Below are positions 1 to 12,500 of a stretch of 64,000 nucleotides of DNA, one piece after another. The DNA lies in assembly GCA_011009095.1 (NCBI GenBank), contig VTPC01002345.1, forward strand, positions 293,740-357,739, read 5' to 3'. The notes under the pieces were generated by a model. It saw only the letters and a program-made list of their open reading frames with translations, did not search any database and was not told where the DNA came from. Source of the stretch: Ignelater luminosus (taxonomy: Eukaryota; Arthropoda; Insecta; Coleoptera; Elateridae). Every line of letters begins with the position of its first letter. Within the stretch, counting starts at the first letter, position 1. The position numbers were made by a program, and so were the translations under genes.

Positions 1-125
1 CTACTTAATAGGATACACATTCAGGGTCGTAGCTGGCGGGCGGATAGTGCGTGTCTAACACGCGAGCGGAGATAGTTGATCAGGCTGCTAATGCAAAAGT
101 GAAGCGAGTACCTTTGTAAAAGATT
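1..125. other. CpG-rich edge block, possible first-exon or promoter fragment
   Basis: Roughly the first 120 bases carry about eight CpGs in DNA whose surroundings are AT-rich and CpG-poor. In insects such blocks often mark promoters or 5' untranslated exons, but the block is cut by the window edge. No open frame or convincing splice site decides a strand. The call is an inference from base composition only. Confidence 0.25.
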
Positions 126-426
126 TTACTAGTAATAACTTTCACGCAAATTCTGTGTGATTTATTGGAATACCTAATTATTTATTCTTTAATTTTTAAA
201 TTTAAGACGTTTTTTTTACTTTTCCAAAGAAGGTAGTAAAACAACGGTAAATATTTACATTATACAGGTGTAGAATTGGTTCATCAATCATACGAATTTA
301 ACAGTGAATAGTTAACGTAACTGAAATGCCCAATTATTGCTTTGCAATTATTTTAGAACGAAAGGATACATTGGGTGTTTGTAGACAAAAGAAAACTTAG
401 TGCACCTGTACAAGTGTACAGCGCCC

Positions 427-553
427 CAAAAAATACAATGGACAGAGCTAAGTGCCAGTTGCGTAGGCAACCCATTCTACAACACCACCATTACTTTCAA
501 GCAATTCAAGCCAAGACAGGTTCTCTGCAAAGCGCCTGTCGCAATTAGTTCCG
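427..553 (+). repeat. Left arm of an inverted-repeat pair
   Basis: Two blocks of this arm (about 427-450 and 514-553) match the reverse complement of 1208-1283. Shared words include AATGGACAG, CAGGTTCTCTGCA and TCGCAATTAG. The left arm carries about 55 extra bases between the two blocks. The arms enclose about 655 bp of AT-rich DNA with no recognisable ORF. The arrangement fits a foldback or non-autonomous DNA transposon, or two copies of a dispersed repeat in opposite orientation. No target duplication was seen and no family is recognised. Confidence 0.5.
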
Positions 554-1207
554 TTTCATTTTCAGTTTTTAAATAAACTTTAGACATGAAAGCTAAATAT
601 GTGTATGCATCCTTTTCAAGGAATGAATAACACACTTTTCGACAATTAAATAGGAATGTTGTGATATTGTTTAACAGAAAATGACCCAAGAAGAGGAATG
701 GGTATTTTGTTAATAAGTTTTATTTCTTTACATTTGTAACTTATTTAAATAAATAAAATTGCTAAGCTTAAGATGGTATTAAATTTAAGCTCAGCTTCTG
801 CAGGTTATTAGTAAATCTTGATATACTTTGACAAAAAGTGCTAAAAATAAATCACGAATTGCTGGCAGAAGGAAAACGCTCTCTCAGAATTAAGCACAAT
901 ATTTCTCTATGGGTTTTATAATACTCTTCTTTTAGGACTTTAAGTTAATGCTTAAAATTAATGCCTTCTTCACTTAAACTTTCTGGAAGTTAATTGACAA
1001 TACAATCTAACGATTAGTGTTAATTAGAAAATTTTCTAATACACACAACCTTTTGGACCAATTTAATAATTTATTGTTAACTTAAGTCTTAACTGTATTC
1101 CTTCCTTGAAAATAATGCACACAAATGTTTAGCTTTCACGTCTAAAATTTATTTAAAAACCGAAAATATTATAATCTCGGGGATCGCTTAGGTAAAGATT
1201 CAATGAT

Positions 1208-1283
1208 GCGGACCTAATTGCGATAGGCGCCCTGCAGAGAACCTGCCTTAGAATTGGTTATAGCCCTGTCCATTCTCTTTTTT
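1208..1283 (-). repeat. Right arm of the inverted-repeat pair
   Basis: Read on the minus strand, this arm aligns with 427-450 and 514-553 with scattered mismatches, and it lacks the roughly 55-base insert of the left arm. The short plus-strand ORF that crosses it has no recognisable similarity and is probably chance. Confidence 0.5.
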
Positions 1284-1289
1284 GGAGCA

Positions 1290-4200
1290 AACTACATGTT
1301 ATTTGTGTTATTTTCATTTTTCCGAAACCGGGAAAAAATTAAAACAGTAATTTTTGCAAACTTCTTACGATGCTTGAAGCAATTCTACACCTTGTACACT
1401 AAAGTTTTGCAAAATGTTAAATATCTTGCAAAAAAAAGCGAATACATTGGGTGGGCGAGGGGCGCTAATATATGTTTCATCACGCAGTGTCACCAGAAGA
1501 ATTCTTTTGGGGTTTGGAGATTTGCAAAATTTAAATTGGATTTTTTGTTATGAGTTTACTCTTTAAAATTATCTGAATTCGTCGTTGCAGGAGATTTAAC
1601 CCTGATTTCCCGAATCGCGTTAGGTTAATAACAACCACAAAGGTTGTAGATTGAATTGAAAACGAATTGCAAAGGGGAATGTTAAAGAATTTCAAGAGTT
1701 TAGTATAATTAAAGTTCATTTTTGTAAGTGCAAAGTAGAGCTACACGTTATATAGGTTGCTGCTTTCATGTGGAGACAATTTCTTGGTAAAGTTCAATTT
1801 TTAAATATAGACCCGTTTAGGATTAAGTGCCTTAGTGTACAGTTCTAGTTAAGAAATTACCGTTGTCTGTAGTAGAAGTAAGGGAATCTGCACACTGCAT
1901 GACGGTCGTCGAGAAAGCTCCAATTAGAAATTATTTTTATGTTAAACGATTTCATTTGTTTATTTCATCTGCATATTAGCTGAAACGCTTGACATGTTAA
2001 GCTGTAAACAACAACATTTAAATGTATCAAATCCTTTTTTATTTCTTTTTGCAACTTATTTTATTTTACTTATATTGCAAACCGTGGTGGGTTAACACTT
2101 GGCAGGCAGGTAACCGTTTTATAATACTTTTACCTGCATCTTTTATCTTTCTAAACATAAATGAATAGGAAATGGATGCATACAGCAACACAACTAACGA
2201 GTACACATTTATGGCTGGCATAATATAGAAAGCATGGGCTAAAGGGAAATAGAAGATTTAAAATTTTGGTGGACTTATGCAGTCTGGATAATTCTAAACG
2301 AGTCTAAATTCAAAAATTGAACTGTACTCCGGTAATGCACAATTTGAAAAATCAATCCTACGTCTATTGCTATTCAGACTTCGAGCGACCGTATGACTTT
2401 CATTGTGAAAACAAGGCTGGAGGCTCCTCTTCGACCAAGAAAGAGAATTTTAGCAAAGGTGGAGATGAAGATGGACCAAGAGATAAGAATGAAACAAGAG
2501 TTAATCAAATCTGTGGAAACTACTGCTACTAACTGCTAAATGCTAGTAAGAACAGTCGAATCCAAACTTTGAGCCTTTCCGATGGGAATCTAGAGCTTTA
2601 ATTGTTCAGTCAAGCCGCTTAGCTCGTGTATTGGATGAATAAAAAGATAAAGACCAAAACAAGAATTTTTGAAGGTCTTAGTTATATAAAAAGGAATGTT
2701 TTTAACATCTTCCTTTGAAGATTAATTTAAAGCGTCATGCTATTGTTAAACATTGTCACTGGTTAGCTGGATATTTACAAAAACAAAATCAGAATCAAAA
2801 AGTTAATGTAGCGTTGGTATTATTGGATTTTCAATTTTTATTTTGCATTTTTAATTTTTCTAAATAATTAATGTCTAGATGTTGTACAGTAGCGCGTATT
2901 TATTGTAACAATTTTCCCTTTAATATAAAACGATCCGACACTCCACTATTCCATTATGGCATGTTTATTTAACCAAGATAAAATTATCTTTAGCCAATTA
3001 CTAAAGCGCCTTCTAAAACAATAAAAGATTTATTAGAGAGACAATAAACTATAAACTTTTTGTTTCGAATATTTTATAGTCTCTTGTTTTATTGAACAAT
3101 TAGTTTTACAGCACATCAAGCACGTGTGTGGTATAGTGTGGTTCCGAGATAATGATTAGCAAACAACGGTGATCTTTTCTTTGTCATTACGTTGCACGGT
3201 TAATATAAATCAATGCAAAAAGCAAGAATGTCAAGTGGTACGTACACTACATGTTGGTAATTTTTGTTCTAATTTGCATTTCATAGCTGTGGGCTTGGCT
3301 GAACAAGTCCGCTGGGTGTTGATTAACATGACTAATGATTCCATTGTAAGGGCCCAAAGCATAACAAAAGCTCCTTATTTCAGTCGCGACGTCCGACGAC
3401 TGTAATAATTTGCAATTTAAAGATATTTTTAAATGTATAATGTAAATATATAGTATCTGCTTTCAATTTGTAAATAATGGCAATATATAATTTATAAATG
3501 CAAATTCTAGAGTCGTAAACTTAAAAAACGCTTTTAATGAAGATGTTGATCACTTGATAATATGCAGTATTCTTTTTCATTAGTTATTACAGCAAATTTA
3601 GTTCAGCCGTGTAATTTCAAATAATTATTATTGTTGGCAATTTTGAATATACAGAGTAACAAAAAAATTAGTTGAGATGCTGAATTAAACAACATTCTGA
3701 GAGCCATGAATGTTGGAAAAAACGGAATTAGCTGAAATGAAACAAATAAACTTATCATAGAAAAGTTGTTATAGAAACAAAAAAAAAATAGAGTTGCTAA
3801 CCTTCAGTTATTAAACCCGATGCTTTTGATAGAAAAACCGGCGAGTTCTTTGAAAAGGTATCTTTTTGCTTGAATGTGAAATTAACTATGTACTCGTTTT
3901 TTTTCAGTTTTCTTGAGAAAAACACGATTTGTTAACTTCGTTTAAAACAGGCGCAGATTTGTTTATGCTGCTTAATGCTTAAATAATATGTTCAAGGAAA
4001 CTAGAAACGGTGAAACTGTCCATTAATAATATAGAATGAGCAGTGCTCGTCTCCCAGAATACTCACGAGGAACATTTTCGACGAATTCATCGTACAGGGT
4101 AAGTTTGCTATTTTATTCCCAAAATTGTATTGTGTGGCTTGATCACTATTTATTTTTTAGTTGCAGGATTTGCCACTTCTTCATCGTATAACGAAGGTTA

Positions 4201-5400
4201 CGCAAAATTATCATCAAAGACCATGTTTAGTGCTGCACGTTGAACCAGCTCGTTCTATTGATCGCAATTTTGCTTTTTTATTTCAACAGTACTTAAACAT
4301 TTAGTAAATCAATGTTGCTAAAAGATTAGAAATTCGTGGAAGTTGAATAACCCAAAAATCTCCACACAATTGTATGTTTATTGGATAATATTTCTCTTTA
4401 TTGAGACACTTTTCTTCAATCCATTATGATTGTATTTCAAATCAATAAATGTACGAGTACATGACATTTACACCAAGAAAAAAAATCTTAGTTTCTTGAA
4501 TTTTGCGTGGTGAGGGTATCAAAACAATTTTTCTTTTCTTAATTTTTATTTTGTTCTTTTAAACATTATAAGAAAGCATTTTTCAGTAGGTCTGGCCTAC
4601 CATCAAGAAAAGAAGAAAATGTCAAGCCCGTCCGACGCTTCTTTCAAATCGAGACTAACTATTTAAGCTAGTTTGTCACATTCCCTTCTTCGAGACGTTT
4701 TCTCTTACTCCACTATCTCCACTCAAGAAATCTTGTAAACGTAGTATCGTAGCACTTAGATAGATGCATGACGCCACCTTATTATAGTTTCATACATTCA
4801 TCAAAGTGAAAAATGAATTTCTAGTGTTTAAATTGTCTATTTATTATGCTCTGACTCTTTCGAATGTACTAAACTACTACAAACCTAGTGAATAAAAAGA
4901 AGCTGATTCTATAAAAATTTGTAACGTAGTTCATGAATAGATTATTTTGGATGACCGATGACGTGCATGCCTTTTGCTTTATTAAAATGTCTGATGTGTA
5001 TTGTTCAACCAAATGTCAATACAATACTGTCTGGAAAAGTCCCGATTTACTACCTCGGTAGGCAGAGTGGTTAAACCAGAAGTTTATGTTTCTTGCTAGA
5101 CACGAACAACTGTAATTTGAAAAGAATTGGTTGACAATTCGTCAAACATCGCTTGATTTGCACATAGGACTATATCAGGATGTGGTACATTTGGTGGATT
5201 CACCAAAACTGCTTATAGGTTTTTTCGACATACGCCTGAAATTCTCTTTCAGCGTCGTGTCCCATCTTCCTCATGCGATGTGGGTATCATACTCACTTTT
5301 GCTATACAATCTACTATTACAGCAGTTCAAGATTAATGTTTTCTATGAGACCACGAAAGCTACTATAATGAAATGATGCCTGACTGAAACTACTTTGCAG
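1290..5400. other. AT-rich stretch, no gene recognised
   Basis: Only short ORFs without recognisable domains occur here. At 3650-3675 there is a TACAGAGTAACAAAAA string resembling the terminal sequence of Tc1/mariner-type MITEs, but no matching second end was found. The segment near 5050 has a chance likeness to a tRNA D-arm. Confidence 0.5.
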
Positions 5401-5404
5401 ATTA

Positions 5405-6010
5405 AGCTCAATTTTGCTTTTTTCTAAATATGTCCCATTAGACTCAATGGCAGCTTCACAGATTCTGGGCATCCTTTCTACAAGCCTTCGAATTATTTCT
5501 AATTCAATCTTGTTGATGTGTGCTTATAAGTACTATCTTACGTATACGCCGGTCGAGCTCATCCCATAAAATGCCGATCATATTCAGGTCTGAACTTTGA
5601 ACTTTCTGTTGTTCTTTGAGCTTCAGATAGTTCTTGCAAAGATAAAATGCATGTTATGGATTATTATCTTGCTGTATGTCAAAACCCTGATCAATTATTT
5701 GCAATCCAGAAGGTATTGCATGTCATTATTAATTAAGCTATTGCGGTAAGAGTGTTTCTCAATTTTGGTCTGAATTTCAATTAGGTCTTTTATTGCACCT
5801 CTCCCAACACTATCCCAAACCATACCTGAGGCCCCACCATGTTCTCAACTGGAGTAAAGCAAATGTTTTTCATGTGTTCACTCTTTAATCATTTTAACAA
5901 TGAGCTCCTTTTAGAACCAAATAATCCTAAATTAGATCATTTGTTAAAAAGACGTTTTTCCATTTGTTTTCTGACTATTGGCAATGTTTGGGCTGAACAA
6001 TATCGACAGT
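5405..6010 (-). pseudogene. Tc1-type transposase relic (copy 1)
   Basis: Piecing frames together on the minus strand gives the Tc1 transposase layout. A stretch ending LFNK-stop-SNLGLFGS lies where the family has W-S-D-E-S-K-F-N-L-F-G, so the first catalytic Asp and its neighbour are lost. A degenerate GGxSxMVW-like block follows, then QQDNNP-like and CKNYLKLKEQQ pieces, DLNMIGILWDELDRR (the DLNPIEHLWDEL motif) and a C-terminal LVERMPRICEAAIES. Several stops and frameshifts make it inactive. A second copy of the same family lies just to the right in opposite orientation. I did not find terminal inverted repeats. Confidence 0.75.
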
Positions 6011-6052
6011 GGTCAGAAAATAAATGAAAAGATTCCAAATTTGAATTATTGA

Positions 6053-6530
6053 ATGCATGAAAAATATTTGCATTACTCCATTTGTGAAACGTGGTAGGAG
6101 CTCAGTTATGTCTAGGGTTGTGTTAGAAGAAATTCAATAGGAGATCTAAGTAGAATTCAAACCACAGGGAATAAACACTATTACCACAACATTTTACAAT
6201 AACATGCAATTCCTTCTGGAATGCAATTAATTTTCCAGGGTTTTATCCCGCACAAGATAATGATTCAAAACGCAAGAACTATGTGAAGTCTAGAAAAAAC
6301 CAAAGGTTCTACATAATATAGAATGGCCACCTCAGATACTAGACCTGAAGATGATCGCTCTTTTATAAGATGCTACTTACAACATCAGTCAGCTGTGGGA
6401 GATACTACAACAAGAATTGAACACGATTGAATTGGAGATAATTCAAGACTTGTAGTAAAGGTGTCCATAACTTCTGAATCTGTCATTGAGACTAATAGAA
6501 GATATTTCGAAGAAAACAGAATTTAGATTA
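6053..6530 (+). pseudogene. Tc1-type transposase relic (copy 2, opposite orientation)
   Basis: On the plus strand this matches the reverse complement of copy 1 at nucleotide level. Both begin with ATGAAAAA(C/T)ATTTGC, and both hold a CATGCAAT-CCTTCTGGA block followed by CAGGGTTTT. Recognisable Tc1 pieces are AIPSGMQL, PAQDNDSKRKNYVKS, SQLWEILQQELN and NTIELEII, with multiple stops and frame changes. It is truncated at its N-terminal side. The two copies sit head to head with their C-terminal ends outward, at about 5.4 and 6.5 kb. Confidence 0.72.
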
Positions 6531-6539
6531 ATCTGCAAA

Positions 6540-9500
6540 GTATTCTCAGTCAGACATTATTCACTTACCATTTAATTATGTATAAACATTTTGACTTGGT
6601 TTAACTATACGTTGAACTGATTAAGCCTACTACAACTTATGATGGTGTACTGAAATTAAAGAGGTAGTGTATATACTATAAAGGCAACATACTACAAATC
6701 TAACAAGCTTTGGAATTTTAACAAACACATCAAAGGAAGATTTATTAGGTAATTTATCATAGAAATCGAAAAAGCTGTTTTTGCAATTTTTAATTTACTA
6801 CGAGGCGATTCTTTTAAACAAAAAATGATCCACTTGGGCGGACATTGACTGCAACATTACATAATATAGGGTTGATTCTTGAAGGTGATGGCGACGAATA
6901 TTGTATCATGCTGTCCAATAGTATTGTTTTAGATGTAAAAGTAACAAGTCGTTTTTTGCCAATGGGACACATGTGAAATGCATCAGACAATAGTTATTAA
7001 TCATTCTTTAATACTAGGTCAGAAGGTACGTATACACAGTGCAGCAACCAGAAATATGCCAGCAGTCTTAGAACAAGAGAACAACTTTTGTATTATGGTA
7101 AAATAAACTAATTTTGTAAAATAACAAATTTCAAGGGCATACCCTGATCTGCAATTGATATTTATGTAAGACGATTTCAAATAAAGTAGCACAGACATGT
7201 TGAAATGAAAATTATTCGCGTAGTAAAAATATTCATGGACAGAGTATACTTAAATACTAGAAGTAGAAGTACTAAATTATCGGTAGTCTGAGATAAGGAG
7301 GAGCTTTACCAAGGATTTAAAGAGCATTTGTTAAAATTTCCAATCGGTGTTTAAGAAAGAATTTTGTAATTTCAGGACATACCACATCCCATACCTACTT
7401 TTTCAAGATAATGTAATTCTGTAAGATTTGTACGCTTATTGTCTTGGTAGATAAGTACATAAGCAGCGACTTATTTAAGACACGCTGATAATGAAGAGAC
7501 AATGGATAGTAAAATCCTACATGATATGGTTAAAAAGGTGTAACTGTACATGTTCCGTTATACCAAAACTAATTCTTGTTGCGTAATTTAGAACTGAAAA
7601 GACGGTTTAAATAACATGACGAAAAAATCTCCATCTACGAACAAGCACTTAGCCATAAACATTTTTGAAACGCGCTTTACTTCGATAGGGTGCATATAAA
7701 ATTGACATTATTATAGATAATGGAAAACACAACAACAATGCTTTTGAAATTTAAACATGAGTCAGACACGCACCTACTAGAAAACATAAAACACATGGTT
7801 CATTCAAGTAGACTTTATACGACCTGATATGCAGCGAGGCCCACATACTCAGACAGTACTACAACTAAAATTTATTATCCTTCTTGCCGCTTTACTTAAA
7901 ACTAACAGCTCCATATTTTAGTTTCATGATTAAAAGATAATCGTGTATTCCTCCTACAGGGTCTGTTTTAGATTTCAGCTCCAACGAATTAATTTATACA
8001 CAAAGCTTCCGGTTTTATACTTTACATTAATTTATCGGTTAAAATAAAACTGACATATTAGAAAGTTCTGATGGGCATTAATGAAATTATATCAAGATAA
8101 GCATCTGATTTCTGTATAGATGATTTTTTTTCAAGGTGAATTAACAATTCTTGTTTTTGAAAGGTCACTTCGTGTGAGGTTTTGATTGTTGGTCTATCTT
8201 CGTCTACACTGGAGAAACTAGACCGCAATATTCATAAATTATTTCTTGATCATTGGTATTAAAAAAAAGTTGCATATGTAATTTCATGCGGGGTTCTGAA
8301 TAATTAAAACATAATAATAAATATTTACATAATGCCTATTTTATTTTTATTTCTAACCAATGAAATGTTCTTCAAAAGATGTAGAAAAAAAGTGAAACTT
8401 CAAACATGAATCAAACTTTTTTTTAACAATGTAAGTAGGATTTTCTTTTACCTTTTTTTATCTGTCTTCGTATTTAAAAGAAACATCGAACAAATAACTG
8501 ACTTGAGTTTATAGTAATTTTTTTTTTATGGAAGAGCGGGATTCTCTTTGTACAAATGCAACGTAACGCTTTCTTTATAGCTTTCGTTGTAAAAGCTGTG
8601 GGTATTAAATTATACTTGGAAATTGGAATGGATATCTTCACCTATAGAAGAACTTTGTACAATATGAACAACTGAATAAATCTGACTCCCACTATCGTTT
8701 AAACAAATACATGAACAATAATAAAAACATAACATGACACCTTGTTATTGCAGGAGCAGATGTTCTTTTAACGCTTAGTAGAAAAAAGCTTTTTCATGAT
8801 CATACGCAGTTTACTTATGTAAATTAAAAAATTTATCTGCAATATGTTAAAATTGAGGGGAGTGATGCCAATTTCTTATTTTACGTTTTTATACATTAAG
8901 CTTACATTTATTTCACAGGTAGATATTATGCCCTTATTGATCAGTAACTTAAGATTCTGAGAAGAAATTAGAAAAAACTCCAGGCAAAACTAAATAATTA
9001 AAGAACGCCCGCACTCTAGCTCAAATACGCTGGAGATTGGAAATGATGGTGAGGCGATAACATGACGACAATGTTACATATAATTGAGCTAAATTCTATG
9101 AACCCCAGTTACAAAAATCTGGCGTGGTATGTAGGGCTCATAATAAGTGACGATGTTTTGACCGGCAGTGTCACTGCATATTAGATTATGAACAGAAGAT
9201 AATGCTTGCTGCGTGACTGCCCCAAAGAAAGAGATGAAATAACATGTTGAGCAGAAGAGTTTCTTCGTATCTCGTTGGAGATGACACACATCAAGTGTGG
9301 TGGTGTAAATGTATACCTTACTTACCTTAAGGCATCGTTTAAACTAGATAACAGATCTGATACATGTACTGAATTATTCAAATATAAAACAAAATATATC
9401 TCAACTTAGATAAGTATGGTAACAAGTAATACATTTAAAGTTCAGAATTCTTAATGAAAAGGACAAAATGACTTTTCCCAGAATTTCGACGACGACCTTC

Positions 9501-12500
9501 TTTGCACAACATACCGTTCTCGACTCTTAATATGCTTGTAACGGTCAAAACAAAACAAACAGAAAAATATAAATATCCAAAAACGTCAAAAAATGTACAA
9601 TCCGAAAAGAGCTAGAGCTCTCACAACAAAATTCATGTACCTCCAAAAGCATACAGATCTTAAAATAGCTATAACTGAAGCATGTGCCTTATATTCAGCC
9701 TAATCTATCGACGAGCACCACTGTTCAAATGAGAAGCAAACCTAAATCAACCAATTCAGGTCAGTTCACAAAAACCAATCTTCTAACAAGATATCAAGGT
9801 GAAATCAGTAGCAAAACTTGCTGGAAACTAAATTTTCTGTCGATAGAAGCAAAACGTGAAACAAATTTTCGAGTAGGAATTTATGCGCAATTTAAGCTAG
9901 ATCTCAAAAATAAACTCCTAACAGACATATAGAGCCAAAATAAAGCTCAACATAAATGCTAAACCAAACTGAGAGCTTTTCATTTACAGACCTACCCAAA
10001 GCCAAATGGAAACCCTCCTAGCCGAAGTATTTCAAGCTCAAAAGAAGCAAATTCACTTCTCTTTCAAATCAAGCATCTGCAGCTGTTGAAAGCATACTCT
10101 TTCAATAAACATTCTTGCTTTTACCAGAAAAAATTGAAACGATTAAGTCAATCGAAATTACCTGACCAAAATCAAGAACTGTAGTCTACCAACATTGCAG
10201 GTGATGGTAAGTATATTATTAGAGATGACAAGAGTTAATTAGATGGTTACCAGTGTGATGGCTTTTAAAAGGATGGAAAGCTTTAATGTTAATCTTAACA
10301 ATAGCAAAGATATTTTCCAAGAGTTTATTGAAAGTTAGTATTGGACACCGATGGTGAAACACAGAAAGCCTGAAGGGTCACCCCGGCTTATCTTCCAATT
10401 GAAAGAGGAAATCAAAGGAAATTATAGACTATCGAGGATGTGTCTGTAGAAGTAGACTCTCCATTCCCCAACTTACCGTCCGACTAAAAGTTCTCATCTC
10501 TATAAAATCAAAGTTATAGAGCAGCTACAGGTTAAGATGATACTGCCACCTAATCTATTTCCAAAATCAAACATGGAAATAACAAAAGATGCCCGATTAA
10601 AACGGAAACGAAGAACTAGCCCTTCTAATGGTTCTAAAATTTACTACATGAAATTCTCCAAGCGGTTTGCTTTCCAAACTAGTTAACTCGTATAACAGAG
10701 GGATAATTTCCCTAGAAACGATACATTCATCATACTATGGAATGTTACCTTGAGAAGGCCTTCGCAAACCAGGAGACAGTGTGTAATTTCTTTAACAGAT
10801 GATCTATTTTGCGTTTAGACTAAAGTAATGTTTATGATAAAAGGGATTGTTGATAATAATAATTGATTAACTCTAAAAGTTAGTCTTCCCAGGGGAACTT
10901 CTAATTAATTAAAATTATGTAATGTCCTACAGCCCTAGTTTGCGTAGAAGTACCTTTAGTAGCTCTAGGACTATCTATATTAGCACCACTACTACATTCT
11001 GCAACACGTTTATAGTACTAGGTAGGCTACTTCGAAGGGCTACTGCTATATAATTTCTAAATGATGAATTCTACTTTTAAATCGTCTTTGCGTAAATAAA
11101 AAAAATCATGATGATAACTTAAGTAAAAATCTTTCTAAACCCAAAATCTCTCCGTGAAGACGAATCCAACTTCCCTAAATCCGTTCTCATATACTCTTAG
11201 TCATGGTCCAAGACGTTATGGTAATTCATTTTAAAACCCACTTTCTCAGTTATAAACTCCTAGATGATCACCCAAACTTACCTAGTCATACCACTGGGCA
11301 TGAGTAAGGAATAAAAACAGTAAATGAGAACGCGTATTATAAAAAATATTTTCAGAAAATTGATTTATTTTAATTGGTTTCTTCTTCAAACTCGTAGTCG
11401 CATTCCACGAAAATTTCAAATTTATAGATAACACTTCAAATAAGAATTATAGATATCTTACCTTACATTGGTACAATAATGAGTATTTAATACCGTCAAG
11501 ATGTGAAATTTATCCATGAAAAGGAAAAGGATGAGATAAGTCTTTGCCTCAGAAGTTTTGCCATTCTTTTTAATGCAAATTTCAGATTTCATGAATTATG
11601 ATATTTAGCGAGATCGGCAGAAGATGAATCGTAACTCCAAGATTTTCTTTTTTGGGGGAATTTAATAACTGGTGTAATTTTTCAGAAGGTAAGAAATATT
11701 AGGAGCAAGAATAGTTTTGATCTTTCCCGTCGGAGGTGTACATTGTTGGCGAATTGCTATTTCTGATATTCAAGATTCGAGAAGAATATTTCTACCTATA
11801 GCAAAGGTTATTAACCAATATGTAGGTAAATATTATCTTTTCATGTGAAAGAATATAACGCATTAAAGGTGCATTTTTGACATCATATACCTGTGTAAAC
11901 TTTTTCTCTTAAGGCGACTCCTAGAATCAATCATTTAATGATTGAAAACACTTCTGTTGACAGAGAATTCAAAATGGTTCAGATGTGATGAAGTAAATTG
12001 CAAAGATCTGCCACTTTCTTAAAATTAGATAAATCAAGACTTTATAAGAGACCTTCGTATGTACATTGTTCACATTTCTGAACGTTTTGCTAATTCTATT
12101 TAGAGCTAATTCCTTTATTGCTTTAATCTCATTGTCTTGGCTTATCAACTGATTGCTACACATAATTTACATAAGTAATGAAAATTAATTGAATCCCGTT
12201 TATCATCAAGCATGATGGAAGATTTAACGCTTTCAATTTCTTAAACCTGTTTATCATTTGTAAAAAAATTACATCCTAAATTTTAATTTTTAATCAGCTT
12301 TAATCCTTTATATGTTGATGTATGTGTTTTTATTCGAACTAAATAATTTATGCAAAAACAAACACGAAGTGTATAGATAAGATTTGTCGACAATGTGGTT
12401 CTTGCAATAAAGTATATGTACCTTTCTATAAAAGAACGTTATGTTAAGTAATTATTTAAAGACATAATAATTGATTGCCAAGACTTTTCAGAGTAGGAAG

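Noticed and set aside
5040-5115. tRNA-like GGTAGGCAGAGTGGTTAA string
   Set aside because: Only a D-arm-like word; there is no B-box, anticodon arm or closing acceptor stem.
9684-9932. 82-codon plus-strand ORF
   Set aside because: No motif, no splice context and AT-rich random composition.
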